A stretch of 14,472 nucleotides of DNA from CAYTAP01 sp964435775 (GTDB lineage: Bacteria; Planctomycetota; Phycisphaerae; Tepidisphaerales; Tepidisphaeraceae): the NCBI GenBank assembly GCA_964435775.1, contig CAYTAP010000106.1:1-14472 (forward strand). The letters are read 5' to 3'. Shown here one piece after another: positions 1 through 6,693 of this stretch. The notes below the pieces were generated by a model that ran no database searches, had not been told where the DNA came from, and worked only from the letters and a program-made list of their open reading frames with translations. How positions within the stretch are numbered: the first letter of the stretch is position 1; each line of letters opens with the position of its first letter. The position numbers and the translations under genes were made by a program.

Positions 1-80
1 AAATTATTCTATTTCTTACCCTTTCATCATCGGACGCTCCACCGCCAGCCCCTATCCCGCCCACTTCGCCTTCCCAAATC

Positions 81-114
81 CACTATGCTCGTGAGCGTTC
101 GTTTGGGCATAGTG
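81..114. repeat. 8-bp inverted repeat, possible alternative hairpins
   Basis: CACTATGC at 81-88 is the exact reverse complement of GCATAGTG at 107-114. A second pair, CCCAAA at 73-78 and TTTGGG at 102-107, would use overlapping bases, so the two stems compete. A small GAGC/GCTC-type pair also lies inside the loop. No T-tract follows on either strand, so a simple intrinsic terminator is unlikely. A dispersed intergenic palindrome or an RNA structure downstream of pheS are both possible. Confidence 0.5.
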
Positions 115-189
115 ACGGATGATACCCGCACCGGATGCGCAAACATGGATGGGCATACACTGGGCGCGTTTCCGTAGGGCCGTGGTACG

Positions 190-227
190 CATCGGACCAT
201 GGCCACATCCGGGAACATGGTCCGATG
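190..227. repeat. 12-bp perfect inverted repeat downstream of pheS
   Basis: CATCGGACCATG at 190-201 and CATGGTCCGATG at 216-227 are perfect reverse complements around a 14-base loop. The element begins 43 bases after the pheS stop codon on the minus strand. In pheS mRNA it would form a stable hairpin. No run of U follows it, so it could be a 3'-end stabiliser, a Rho-type or other terminator, or an unrelated repeat. Confidence 0.6.
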
Positions 228-270
228 GGTGGGACCCTCTACATCCTTTGTGCCTTCGCCGCGCATTCGA

Positions 271-1311
271 TCAGAACTGACCCAGAAACCGCACATCGTT
301 CTCAACGAACAGCCGGATGTCGTTGATCCCGTATTTGCGCATGGCGATTCGCTCGATCCCGAAGCCGAACGCCCAGCCTGAAAATATTTCGGGATCGACC
401 TTGCACGCCTGCAGCACATTGGGATGCACCATCCCGCAGCCGCCGAGTTCGATCCAGCGGCTCTTGCCATCGGGCAGGTCGAACCAGACATCGACCTCGG
501 CCGACGGTTCGGTGAAGGGGAAGAAACTCGGACGAAAACGCACCTTGGTCTCCTGCCCAAAGTACGCCTTGACGAACTGGAGGATCGTGCTTTTGAGATC
601 GACCATCGTCACGTTGCGATCGACGACAAGCGCTTCGAGCTGATGAAACATCGACAGGTGGGTCATGTCATGCGTGTCCGGGCGATACACCCGGCCGGGG
701 ATGACCACGCGAATCGGCGGCTTGGTCTGCTCCATGATCCGAATCTGCACGGTACTCGTCTGTGTTCGCAGCAGGCGCAGGTTGCCCGGCGAATCGAGCG
801 TCTCGACCGCCGCGGCGTCCGACGCCGGCGCGAGATAAAAGTTATCGAGCGGATCGCGGGCCGGGTGCTGGCGGGGAATGTTCAGCGCAATGAAATTGTG
901 AAACTCATCCTCCACCTCCGGCCCACTGGCGACCGCGAAGCCCATCCGGGCGAACAGGTCCGTCAGTTCATCGGCGACGCGCATCAGGATATGACGACGC
1001 CCGATGCGCGGCTTGATTCCCGGCTCGGTGATGTCGATGCCCGCGGGCGCGGTCTTCTGAGTGGCAAGCGAGGCTTTCCTTGCTTCAAACGCCTCGGTGA
1101 TCTGATTCTTGACCGCATTGACGCGCTGGCCGACCTCCTTCTTTTGTGCGGGCAAGGCTTCGGCGATCAATCGCGGCAAGGCGCGGATTTCACCCTTGAC
1201 GCCCAGGTATTGAATGCGAAAAGGTTCAAGCTGATCGGAGTGGGCGATGGCCGCCAGCGCCTCATGCGCGCGAGCGGCCACCTCGTCAATTTGTTCGAGC
1301 ACGTTGGACAT
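271..1311 (-). CDS. pheS: Phenylalanine--tRNA ligase alpha subunit
   Basis: This encodes the catalytic alpha subunit of cytosolic phenylalanyl-tRNA synthetase, which charges tRNA-Phe in an alpha2-beta2 complex with PheT. The 346-residue length is normal for the family. An N-terminal helical coiled-coil region of about 90 residues (tRNA binding) precedes the class II synthetase core. Visible core signatures are the motif 2 region, with the TRVYRPDTHD-like stretch 'GRVYRPDTHDMTHLSMFHQLE', and the C-terminal motif 3 region 'GWAFGFGIERIAMRKYGI'. The protein ends in a typical IRLFVENDVRFLGQF-like tail, so the C-terminus is complete. The start at 1311 has no Shine-Dalgarno sequence, but TACACT lies 6 bases upstream, so a leaderless transcript is possible. 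pheT is not in the window on this side. Identification is firm; only the mode of initiation is uncertain. Confidence 0.97.
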   Translation of the reverse strand: MSNVLEQIDEVAARAHEALAAIAHSDQLEPFRIQYLGVKGEIRALPRLIAEALPAQKKEVGQRVNAVKNQITEAFEARKASLATQKTAPAGIDITEPGIKPRIGRRHILMRVADELTDLFARMGFAVASGPEVEDEFHNFIALNIPRQHPARDPLDNFYLAPASDAAAVETLDSPGNLRLLRTQTSTVQIRIMEQTKPPIRVVIPGRVYRPDTHDMTHLSMFHQLEALVVDRNVTMVDLKSTILQFVKAYFGQETKVRFRPSFFPFTEPSAEVDVWFDLPDGKSRWIELGGCGMVHPNVLQACKVDPEIFSGWAFGFGIERIAMRKYGINDIRLFVENDVRFLGQF

Positions 1312-1374
1312 GAATCAAGTGTAACCCATTGCCGCCTGGTCATACCATAGCCCCTGGGGAAGCCCCCTCCCCGG

Positions 1375-1400
1375 CCCTCCCCCGGCGTACCGGGAGAGGG
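1375..1400. repeat. GC-rich hairpin between SH3-protein gene and pheS
   Basis: CCCTCCCCCGG at 1375-1385 pairs with CCGGGAGAGGG at 1390-1400 with one mismatch and a CGTA loop. The element lies 61 bases downstream of the SH3-protein stop and 63 bases upstream of the pheS start, both on the minus strand. No T-run follows. It resembles the GC-rich 'CCCTCTCCCGG' intergenic palindromes seen across many high-GC genomes, and it may separate the two transcripts. Confidence 0.5.
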
Positions 1401-1461
1401 GGTAAGAGCTCAATCCAACGCCGCGAAGTCGGTGCGTTTCCGGCGTGCGAGACCTTCGGCA

Positions 1462-2820
1462 TCACTGATTGCCCGTGCTCGCCGAGGCGCCCGAAAGGAG
1501 ACTGGGAGGAATCATGCGGGCGGCGATCTTCGTGCCGACCAGGTTCTGGTCGATCTTCTCAAACGCCGTCGGCGCGATGATCTTCATGTCCGAATCCGTC
1601 GTCACGTCACCACTGACGCCGATGAACTGGCCCATCAGACCGGCCAGCTTGTCATCGTTGGAGCGAAGGTAAACGATCGTCCGTCCGGTGTTCGGATCGG
1701 TCAGGCGATAGAGCATCTGGTTGCTGTTCTGAAGGCTGCTCGTGCGAAGCGTCCCGACGGCGGTGAAGACCGTCACGTCATCCTTCTTGATCCGCTCCTC
1801 GAGTTCCTGCTGCTCGGCCACCCGCGCCTGCTGGCGCTTGGCGGCTTCGGCATCGGCGGCGCGGGCGGCCGTCAACTCGGTCAACGCCTCGCCGCGAAGT
1901 TTGAGCGTGGCGATGCGGCGATCCGAAATCCGGCGCATCGAATCGGGCAGATCGGCGTTGCTCGTCAGCGCCTGATAGCGCGTGAGCAAGGCCGCCACAG
2001 GCTGCTGATCCAGAGGCTGCTTGCTGGCGGTGAGGAACTCGGCCTCGAGCTGATCGAACAGCACATCGGAAGTCGGGCCCTTGTTCGCCGACGCCGTCGC
2101 CTGGGTCGTGGGGGCGGCGGGCTGGTCGTTCGCGGCATTGTTTGACGACACACCGGCGGCAACGGCGGTTTCCGGCGTCGCAGTCGCATGCGTGTCGGCG
2201 GTCGGGGCGATCGCGCCATCGGTGGACGCGACGGCCGCGGTGTCGGCGGCGGCATGCCCCTCGCCCTGATCGGCGGCGGCGACGACCGCAATCGGCTTCA
2301 CCGGATCGACGAACTGCTTGTTCACATACAGATACGCATCCTTGGGCGGGGTGATCTTGAAGTACTCATCCTGCTCGCCGAGGATGTGCACATCATCCCC
2401 TTCGTTGAGCTTGGCCTGCACCGCGTACTTGAGGGTGTTGAGCGTCGAACCCGCCTTGACCAGCAAATCCGGACGGCTCACCCGACCGACGCTCCCATCG
2501 CCACGTCGCTCGACGTGCACCTTGGCGACGTAGGAAAAGCTCCCTTCCGGCGGAAGAATCTTGAGCCAGTCGAACTTGATCCCGACGACGGTGACGGCCG
2601 CCCCCTTGTCGAGCTTGAGCGTGGGGTAGTAATTCTCACCCGGCCCGGAGCGGACGTAAACGCTGTTGGAATTGACGACGCCGGCGAACTTGAACTTCGC
2701 GTTGGCGACATCGGGCGCCGCCTGATCGGCCTGCGCCTGCGCGTAGATCATCCCGCCCGCGAGCGGCGACACGACCACCATGGAAAAAAGGGTTCTGCAA
2801 AGCAGCGATTGGATCGACAT
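1462..2820 (-). CDS. Secreted protein with two bacterial SH3 domains and C-terminal OB-like region
   Basis: This is a 452-residue exported protein of unknown exact role. Residues 1-31 form a signal peptide (hydrophobic core LLCRTLFSMVVVSPLAGG, AQA-type cleavage). Two SH3b-like domains follow, at about 45-103 (YVRSGPGENYYPTLKL, DWLKILPPEGSFSYV) and 115-172 (LNEGDDVHILGEQDEYFKI). Then come an Ala/Thr-rich linker at about 178-250, a helical, probably coiled-coil segment at about 300-345, and a beta-rich region at about 350-425 (VGTLRTSS, YRLTDPNTGRTIVYL, GVSGDVTTD) that looks like a small OB-type fold. SH3b domains often bind peptidoglycan or peptides at the cell envelope; such a role is inference. 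I chose the start at 2820 rather than a longer frame to 2925 because GGAGGT precedes it by 6 bases and it places the signal peptide at the N-terminus. The gene stands alone. Confidence 0.85.
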   Translation of the reverse strand: MSIQSLLCRTLFSMVVVSPLAGGMIYAQAQADQAAPDVANAKFKFAGVVNSNSVYVRSGPGENYYPTLKLDKGAAVTVVGIKFDWLKILPPEGSFSYVAKVHVERRGDGSVGRVSRPDLLVKAGSTLNTLKYAVQAKLNEGDDVHILGEQDEYFKITPPKDAYLYVNKQFVDPVKPIAVVAAADQGEGHAAADTAAVASTDGAIAPTADTHATATPETAVAAGVSSNNAANDQPAAPTTQATASANKGPTSDVLFDQLEAEFLTASKQPLDQQPVAALLTRYQALTSNADLPDSMRRISDRRIATLKLRGEALTELTAARAADAEAAKRQQARVAEQQELEERIKKDDVTVFTAVGTLRTSSLQNSNQMLYRLTDPNTGRTIVYLRSNDDKLAGLMGQFIGVSGDVTTDSDMKIIAPTAFEKIDQNLVGTKIAARMIPPSLLSGASASTGNQ

Positions 2821-2826
2821 GACCGC

Positions 2827-2832
2827 ACCTCC
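2827..2832 (-). promoter_or_regulatory. Strong Shine-Dalgarno for the SH3-protein gene
   Basis: On the minus strand GGAGGT ends 6 bases before the ATG at 2820. It is one of the best ribosome binding sites in the window. It decides the start in favour of the methionine that begins the signal peptide. Confidence 0.8.
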
Positions 2833-2870
2833 GTGTGCTAATGGAGTTGTTCCTCGCGGCAACCAGCAAG

Positions 2871-2901
2871 ATTCTACTCGCCTGAGGTTGCCCTTTCGCA
2901 A
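2871..2901 (-). promoter_or_regulatory. Possible promoter of the SH3-protein gene
   Basis: On the minus strand TTGCGA (2896-2901) and TAGAAT (2871-2876) resemble -35 and -10 boxes. The spacer is 19 bases, longer than the usual 17. Transcription would start about 40 bases before the ATG. This is a weak pattern call in GC-rich DNA. Confidence 0.22.
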
Positions 2902-3094
2902 GCCGTTCGCCGGGAAACCACTCAATCCGCGTCCACGCGATTGTCGCGATTCTCCGCCGGCGCCGGGTCCGAATCTGCCTATGTCTTAGCAAATAAATCG
3001 GCGATGTAAAGGCAGGAAGTGCGCGTGGGGCAAAAATTGCGCGATGATTCCAGTCGTGGCGGAAGGCTCGTCGGGACATCCCTCGATTCGCGTC

Positions 3095-4240
3095 CTATCG
3101 CGTTTGGATGTGCAGGATCGCGCCGCCATAATTGACGATGTACAATTCTCCGTCCCTGTCTTCCCCAAAACTTGACGGGTGCAGCCGCTTGCCGATTCCG
3201 CCCGCGTCAAGATCGAATATCCCATCGCCAACCAGTTTGTCCCCGTCGCGCTTGAGGCCCCATATCCTGCCGCTGGCGAAATCGCCATAAATATACCACC
3301 CATCCAGCGCGGGATAACGGGCGCCGCGGTAAACATAGCCTCCGGTGACCGACTGCCCTTCATCCCGCCCGTAGTCCTTGATCGGTTCGATGAATTGTTG
3401 TCCCGGCCGAACCTTCGCCGACTTGCGATGGCCGTAGGCGTGGGTCCCTTCGCGAAGGTTCCAGCCGTAATTGCCTCCTTTGACGAGGATGTCGATCTCT
3501 TCCCAGAGATTCTGGCCCACATCCCCCGCCCACAGCTCGCCGGTCTTTCGATCAAAGCTGAACCGCCAGGGGTTGCGCATGCCCATCGTCCATATTTCCG
3601 GACGATATCCGGCTTTGCCCACAAACGGGTTGTCCCTGGGGATCGCGTAGCCGCGGCGCGGTGTGACATCAATGCGCAGCATCTTGCCCAGCAGTTCACT
3701 CGGGTTCTGAGCGCGATTCTGCGGATCGCCGCCGGCCCCTCCGTCGCCCATGCCGATGTAGAGCATTTCATCGGGACCAAAGAGGATGCATCCGCCGTTG
3801 TGATTCCCATACGGCTGATCAATGCTGAGGATCACGCGCTCGGTGGATTGGTCGACATGGTTGACGCCGGGTTTGACTTTGAACTCGCTGACGATCGTTT
3901 TCAGATTCGGCGCCCTGGTCGTGTAGTTGACATAAAACAGCCCGTTCTTCGCAAAGCCGGGATGAAATGCCATGCTCAGAAGACCACACTCCCCGCCGCT
4001 GGCCACCTTTTTGGAGATGTCGAGATAGGGCATCTCGAGCAGGCGGCCACCGTCAATCAGGCGAATGCGCCCGGCTTGCTCGCAGACGAACAGGCGATCC
4101 GTGCCATCGTGCGTCAGATGGGTCGGCTCGCTCAAGCCGCGCACAACCAGTTGCAGTTTGAGTTTCGGCGGATCTTCGGCAAGGCAGACACCGGCCGCAA
4201 GCGACAATCCGACGACGACCGCGACGATCATGTTGCGCAT
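3095..4240 (-). CDS. Secreted PQQ-dependent sugar dehydrogenase family protein
   Basis: This encodes a 381-residue exported beta-propeller of the soluble glucose/sorbosone dehydrogenase (GSDH, Ylii/Asd-like) family. Members oxidise aldose sugars using pyrroloquinoline quinone and calcium in the periplasm. Residues 1-21 are a signal peptide ending in CLA before EDPPK. The family signature is intact: GNHNGG with the presumed catalytic His147, GMGDGGAGGDPQNRAQ at about 163-178, LGKMLRIDVTP at 184-194, RNPWRFSFD at 222-230, GDVGQNLWEEID at 239-250 and SVTGGYVYRG at 297-306. The start at 4240 has AAGGA 7 bases upstream; an ATG at 4255 and a frame reaching 4315 have no ribosome binding site. The gene follows hemL by 77 bases on the same strand, so the two are probably co-transcribed. 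The true substrate is unknown. No PQQ synthesis genes are present here. Confidence 0.9.
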   Translation of the reverse strand: MRNMIVAVVVGLSLAAGVCLAEDPPKLKLQLVVRGLSEPTHLTHDGTDRLFVCEQAGRIRLIDGGRLLEMPYLDISKKVASGGECGLLSMAFHPGFAKNGLFYVNYTTRAPNLKTIVSEFKVKPGVNHVDQSTERVILSIDQPYGNHNGGCILFGPDEMLYIGMGDGGAGGDPQNRAQNPSELLGKMLRIDVTPRRGYAIPRDNPFVGKAGYRPEIWTMGMRNPWRFSFDRKTGELWAGDVGQNLWEEIDILVKGGNYGWNLREGTHAYGHRKSAKVRPGQQFIEPIKDYGRDEGQSVTGGYVYRGARYPALDGWYIYGDFASGRIWGLKRDGDKLVGDGIFDLDAGGIGKRLHPSSFGEDRDGELYIVNYGGAILHIQTR

Positions 4241-4247
4241 CGGTTGG

Positions 4248-4252
4248 TCCTT
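4248..4252 (-). promoter_or_regulatory. Shine-Dalgarno that sets the sugar dehydrogenase start
   Basis: AAGGA on the minus strand lies 7 bases before the ATG at 4240. The alternative ATG at 4255 is preceded only by a pyrimidine-rich stretch. Confidence 0.65.
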
Positions 4253-4317
4253 CATTGAGGGAGGAGGAAAGGGGACATCCAGAATATCCCGCGTCTCCGC
4301 GACGGGCGGCGCCAACC

Positions 4318-5730
4318 TTACGCGCCGCTGCCGCCGCCGGATACCACGGTTGCAAACGCCTTTCCGGCCGCCTCGATTGTTTGGGCGATGGCGTCATCGT
4401 CATGGGTCAGCCCGACAAACCACGCTTCAAATTGTGACGGCGGAAGGTAAACGCCTTCCTTCAACATCGCATGGAAAAACGCCGCGAAGCGCGCGGTGTC
4501 GCACGCGATCGCCTGGGCGTAATTCGTGACGGGCTGATCCTTGTCGTGGGTGAAAAACGGCGTGAGCATCGAGCCGACGCGATTGATCGTCAGCGGCACG
4601 CCCGCCTGCTCGGCCGCCTTCGCCAATCCGTCGGCCAACTTCACGGATTGAATCTCCAGCTTCTCGTACGGCGCCGGTTGATCGTCTGTCGGGGCGGTGT
4701 AGAGCATCTGCAGCGTCGCGAGCCCCGCCGACATCGCGACGGGATTGCCCGAGAGCGTGCCGGCCTGATACACCGGGCCGGCCGGGCTGATCCGCTCCAT
4801 CAAATCGCGCCGCCCCCCATATGCCCCCACCGGCAACCCGCCCCCGATCACCTTGCCCAGGCAGGTCAAATCCGGCTTCACGCCACACAGACCCTGAGCG
4901 CCCGCCCACCCCACGCGGAAGCCGCTCATCACTTCGTCGAAGATCAGCAGCGCCCCGGCGTCCGTGCATAGATCACGCAAACCCTTGAGATACCCGTCGG
5001 CCGGGCAGATGACCCCCATGTTGCCGGGCACCGGTTCGACGATGAAGCAGGCGATTTTGTCCTGGTGCGCTTCAAACACCCTCCTGGCCGCATCGAGATC
5101 GTTGTAGGGAACGAGCAATGTTGCGGCGGCGACCGCCTTCAACACGCCCGGCGAACTGGGCGCGCTGATCAGCGTGTCCGGCGTCGCGGGGTGTCGCTCA
5201 TTGGCGGCCCGGGTCTCGCTCTCGGCCAGCGTCAACATGCCCGACCCGCCCTGCACGAGCATCGCATCGACATGCCCGTGATACCCGCCGATCACCTTGA
5301 CGACGAGTTCCCGCTCCGTCGCCGCCCGCGCCAGGCGCAACGCGCTCATCACCGATTCGGTGCCGCTGGAGACGAAGCGCACCATCTCCACGCTTGGCAG
5401 CGCCCCGACAATCAATTGCGCGAGCTGCGTTTCCACTTCCGTCGGCGCGCCGTAGCTTGTCCCCCGCCCCACCGCCTTGGCCAGCGCCGCCACCACTTCA
5501 TCATTGGCATGGCCGGCGATCAGCGGGCCATAGCTGGCGACGTAATCAATGTATTTGTTCCCATCGACATCCGTCAGCGTGCAGCCGCGACCCTCCTTGA
5601 TGAACAGCGGCGTCCCGCCCACCGCATTGAACGCCCGCACGGGGGAACTCACCCCCCCAGGCATGACCTGCCGGGCCTTCTGAAAGGCGGCCTCCGAATT
5701 GGCGATGCTGCGAGTGCTGCTGTCAGGCAT
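4318..5730 (-). CDS. hemL: Glutamate-1-semialdehyde 2,1-aminomutase
   Basis: This PLP enzyme converts glutamate-1-semialdehyde to 5-aminolevulinate, the last step of the C5 route to haem and other tetrapyrroles, in the cytoplasm. Its presence implies the glutamyl-tRNA pathway rather than the ALA synthase route. The 470-residue protein shows the whole class III aminotransferase pattern: the N-terminal MPGGVSSPVRAF (23-34), SSGTES (121-126) for PLP phosphate, GGYHGH (148-153), the PLP-binding DEVMSGFR (265-272), and the Schiff-base lysine in CLGKVIGGGLPVG (K293). It is about 40 residues longer than most homologues, with extra sequence after the lysine region (around YTAPTDDQPAPYEK). The start at 5730 has no Shine-Dalgarno; GATAAA lies 9 bases upstream and could be a -10 box of a nearly leaderless transcript. 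The sugar dehydrogenase follows on the same strand. Confidence 0.96.
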   Translation of the reverse strand: MPDSSTRSIANSEAAFQKARQVMPGGVSSPVRAFNAVGGTPLFIKEGRGCTLTDVDGNKYIDYVASYGPLIAGHANDEVVAALAKAVGRGTSYGAPTEVETQLAQLIVGALPSVEMVRFVSSGTESVMSALRLARAATERELVVKVIGGYHGHVDAMLVQGGSGMLTLAESETRAANERHPATPDTLISAPSSPGVLKAVAAATLLVPYNDLDAARRVFEAHQDKIACFIVEPVPGNMGVICPADGYLKGLRDLCTDAGALLIFDEVMSGFRVGWAGAQGLCGVKPDLTCLGKVIGGGLPVGAYGGRRDLMERISPAGPVYQAGTLSGNPVAMSAGLATLQMLYTAPTDDQPAPYEKLEIQSVKLADGLAKAAEQAGVPLTINRVGSMLTPFFTHDKDQPVTNYAQAIACDTARFAAFFHAMLKEGVYLPPSQFEAWFVGLTHDDDAIAQTIEAAGKAFATVVSGGGSGA

Positions 5731-6273
5731 GGGGAAAGTTTTATCCCAAATCCCGCCCGCTGGCGAGAGGCGGGGGAGGGAGTGGGCGGAAAGAGGGTTC
5801 AGGATTAGGGATCCAGGGCTGGGAGGTGCAAATGGGTTCGTTCTTGGAGTAAGGCTGAAGGATGAGAAGAGGCACTCACCACGGAGGGCACTGAGGACAC
5901 GAAGACCTCGCCACGAGCCGCAAGCGCCTCCTCGAGCCTGACTTCGGCGAGCTCCCCTCGGGTCTGAGCCTCAGGGTCAAAGACAGTCGAGTCGAGCCTC
6001 GGAGCCGAAGGCAGCGACGGGCATCAAGGGGATTCACGCTGAGGTCGGCGAAGTCAACAGGGGAGGGAGTGGCATCGTTACCGACGTGGGGTTTTTGCCA
6101 GATGCGTATTAGAGCGGCGTCCACTTTGGTGTAGCAGCCGCAGGGAGCCGCGCGCGCAGTATGCGGTTGCGTGAAGATGCAAAAACCGCTTGCTTCGAGC
6201 GCGGCGCCTTGGTTCGTCAATGGGTCAGTCCACTGCATACAATTGCACTGCGTTCTATATCACTGGCTGCGGT
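5731..6273. other. 543-base region without a convincing gene
   Basis: This spans from the hemL start to the HicB-like stop. A minus-strand frame at 5876-6238 (120 codons) and a roughly 90-codon plus-strand frame over 5891-6130 are open, but both are Arg/Ser/Pro-rich and match no family I know. GC-rich DNA readily gives such frames. The right part of the hemL-proximal end must hold the hemL promoter. A three-unit tandem repeat lies at 5880-5906. A 9-base inverted pair (GGTTTTTGC at 6090-6098, GCAAAAACC at 6179-6187) is also present, with an 80-base spacing that makes a functional stem doubtful. Decayed coding sequence or a dispersed repeat are both possible. Confidence 0.5.
5880..5906. repeat. 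Three imperfect 9-base tandem units
   Basis: Three consecutive 9-mers, each starting CAC and followed by a purine-rich GGAGGG-like or GAAGAC-like half, occupy 5880-5906. This matches the general look of the 'CACGGAGGGCACGGAGG' type of intergenic low-complexity repeat found in many copies in planctomycete and other large genomes. That family assignment is from memory and not checked. Confidence 0.45.
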
Positions 6274-6495
6274 TCACGCCGCGGGCGTGGAGACGCTGAC
6301 CCAACCGGCATCGGATGACGGCTCGGGGACCGGTTGGCCGGATTCGCGCATCAATGCGACGTGGAGTGGGATTGCTTCCTCGATCAGTTGGCGAGCGTCT
6401 TCGTATGTATTTCCCGCCGCGACACATCCCGGCAAATCGGGGACGTAGGCGCCGTAACTGTTGTCGCCTTTTTCAAAGATGACGAGGTATTTCAT
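6274..6495 (-). CDS. Orphan HicB-like small protein
   Basis: This is a 73-residue protein with the partial RNase H-like fold of HicB antitoxins. The pattern YLVIFEKGDNSYGAYVPDLPGC (residues 3-24) is typical, as are GNTYEDARQLIEEAIPLH (28-45) and the closing GQPVPEPS (53-60). HicB normally neutralises the HicA mRNA interferase, whose gene usually lies directly upstream. Here the roughly 200 bases upstream carry repeats and no HicA-like frame, and none is visible downstream. The protein also lacks a C-terminal ribbon-helix-helix or HTH extension, so autoregulation by DNA binding is not evident. GGAG lies 5 bases before the ATG at 6495. It may be a solitary HicB-fold protein with another role, or the remnant of a toxin-antitoxin pair. 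Family call is firm; function is open. Confidence 0.85.
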   Translation of the reverse strand: MKYLVIFEKGDNSYGAYVPDLPGCVAAGNTYEDARQLIEEAIPLHVALMRESGQPVPEPSSDAGWVSVSTPAA

Positions 6496-6596
6496 GATTA
6501 CTCCGCCTCACCATAGTAGAGGTGGTTTGAGTCGCGGCAAGGTCAAAAAAGCGGAGGCTGAAGCCGTGCCTGCAATGAATTGGGTACAGGCCGATG

Positions 6597-6632
6597 CCTG
6601 CGGGGACGCAGGTCACGGGCGAGACGCCCGTG
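6597..6632. repeat. Two adjacent short hairpins (dispersed palindromic repeat)
   Basis: CCTGCG (6597-6602) pairs with CGCAGG (6607-6612) around GGGA. Directly after it, CACGGGCG (6614-6621) pairs with CGCCCGTG (6625-6632) around AGA. Read as protein the second element gives HGRDARAT in one direction and TGVSPVT in the other. I recognise these as fragments that recur in spurious ORFs of repeat-rich genomes. The pair lies between prfA and the HicB-like gene, about 60 bases past the prfA stop, and could act as a transcript end structure although no U-run follows. Confidence 0.65.
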
Positions 6633-6668
6633 CTACGATAAAGCAGACGACAGACCGCTGGCCGCTGA

Positions 6669-6685
6669 CCACGGACAACGGACCA
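6669..6685. repeat. 17-base dispersed repeat, copy 1
   Basis: CCACGGACAACGGACCA occurs here and again at 10046-10062 in the same orientation. This copy ends 8 bases short of the prfA stop codon (6694-6696, minus strand). Confidence 0.7.
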
Positions 6686-6693
6686 TGGACATC

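Larger units (their letters stand above)
1..270. other. Intergenic region downstream of pheS
   Basis: I see no gene in this stretch. The open frames that cross it are shadows or lack any recognisable protein pattern. It lies downstream of the minus-strand pheS stop and holds two clear inverted repeats, listed separately at 81-114 and 190-227. If pheT follows pheS, as it does in many bacteria, it would start beyond the left edge and this region would be a long pheS-pheT spacer; that cannot be seen here. Confidence 0.6.

Noticed and set aside
424..1350. 308-codon plus-strand frame opposite pheS
   Set aside because: Shadow of pheS with no family resemblance of its own.
3179..4258. 359-codon plus-strand frame opposite the sugar dehydrogenase
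   Set aside because: Lies entirely on the opposite strand of a gene with intact family motifs and shows none itself.
6090..6187. 9-base inverted pair GGTTTTTGC / GCAAAAACC as ends of a small mobile element
   Set aside because: The arms are short, there is no target-site duplication that I can see, and nothing between them is recognisable.
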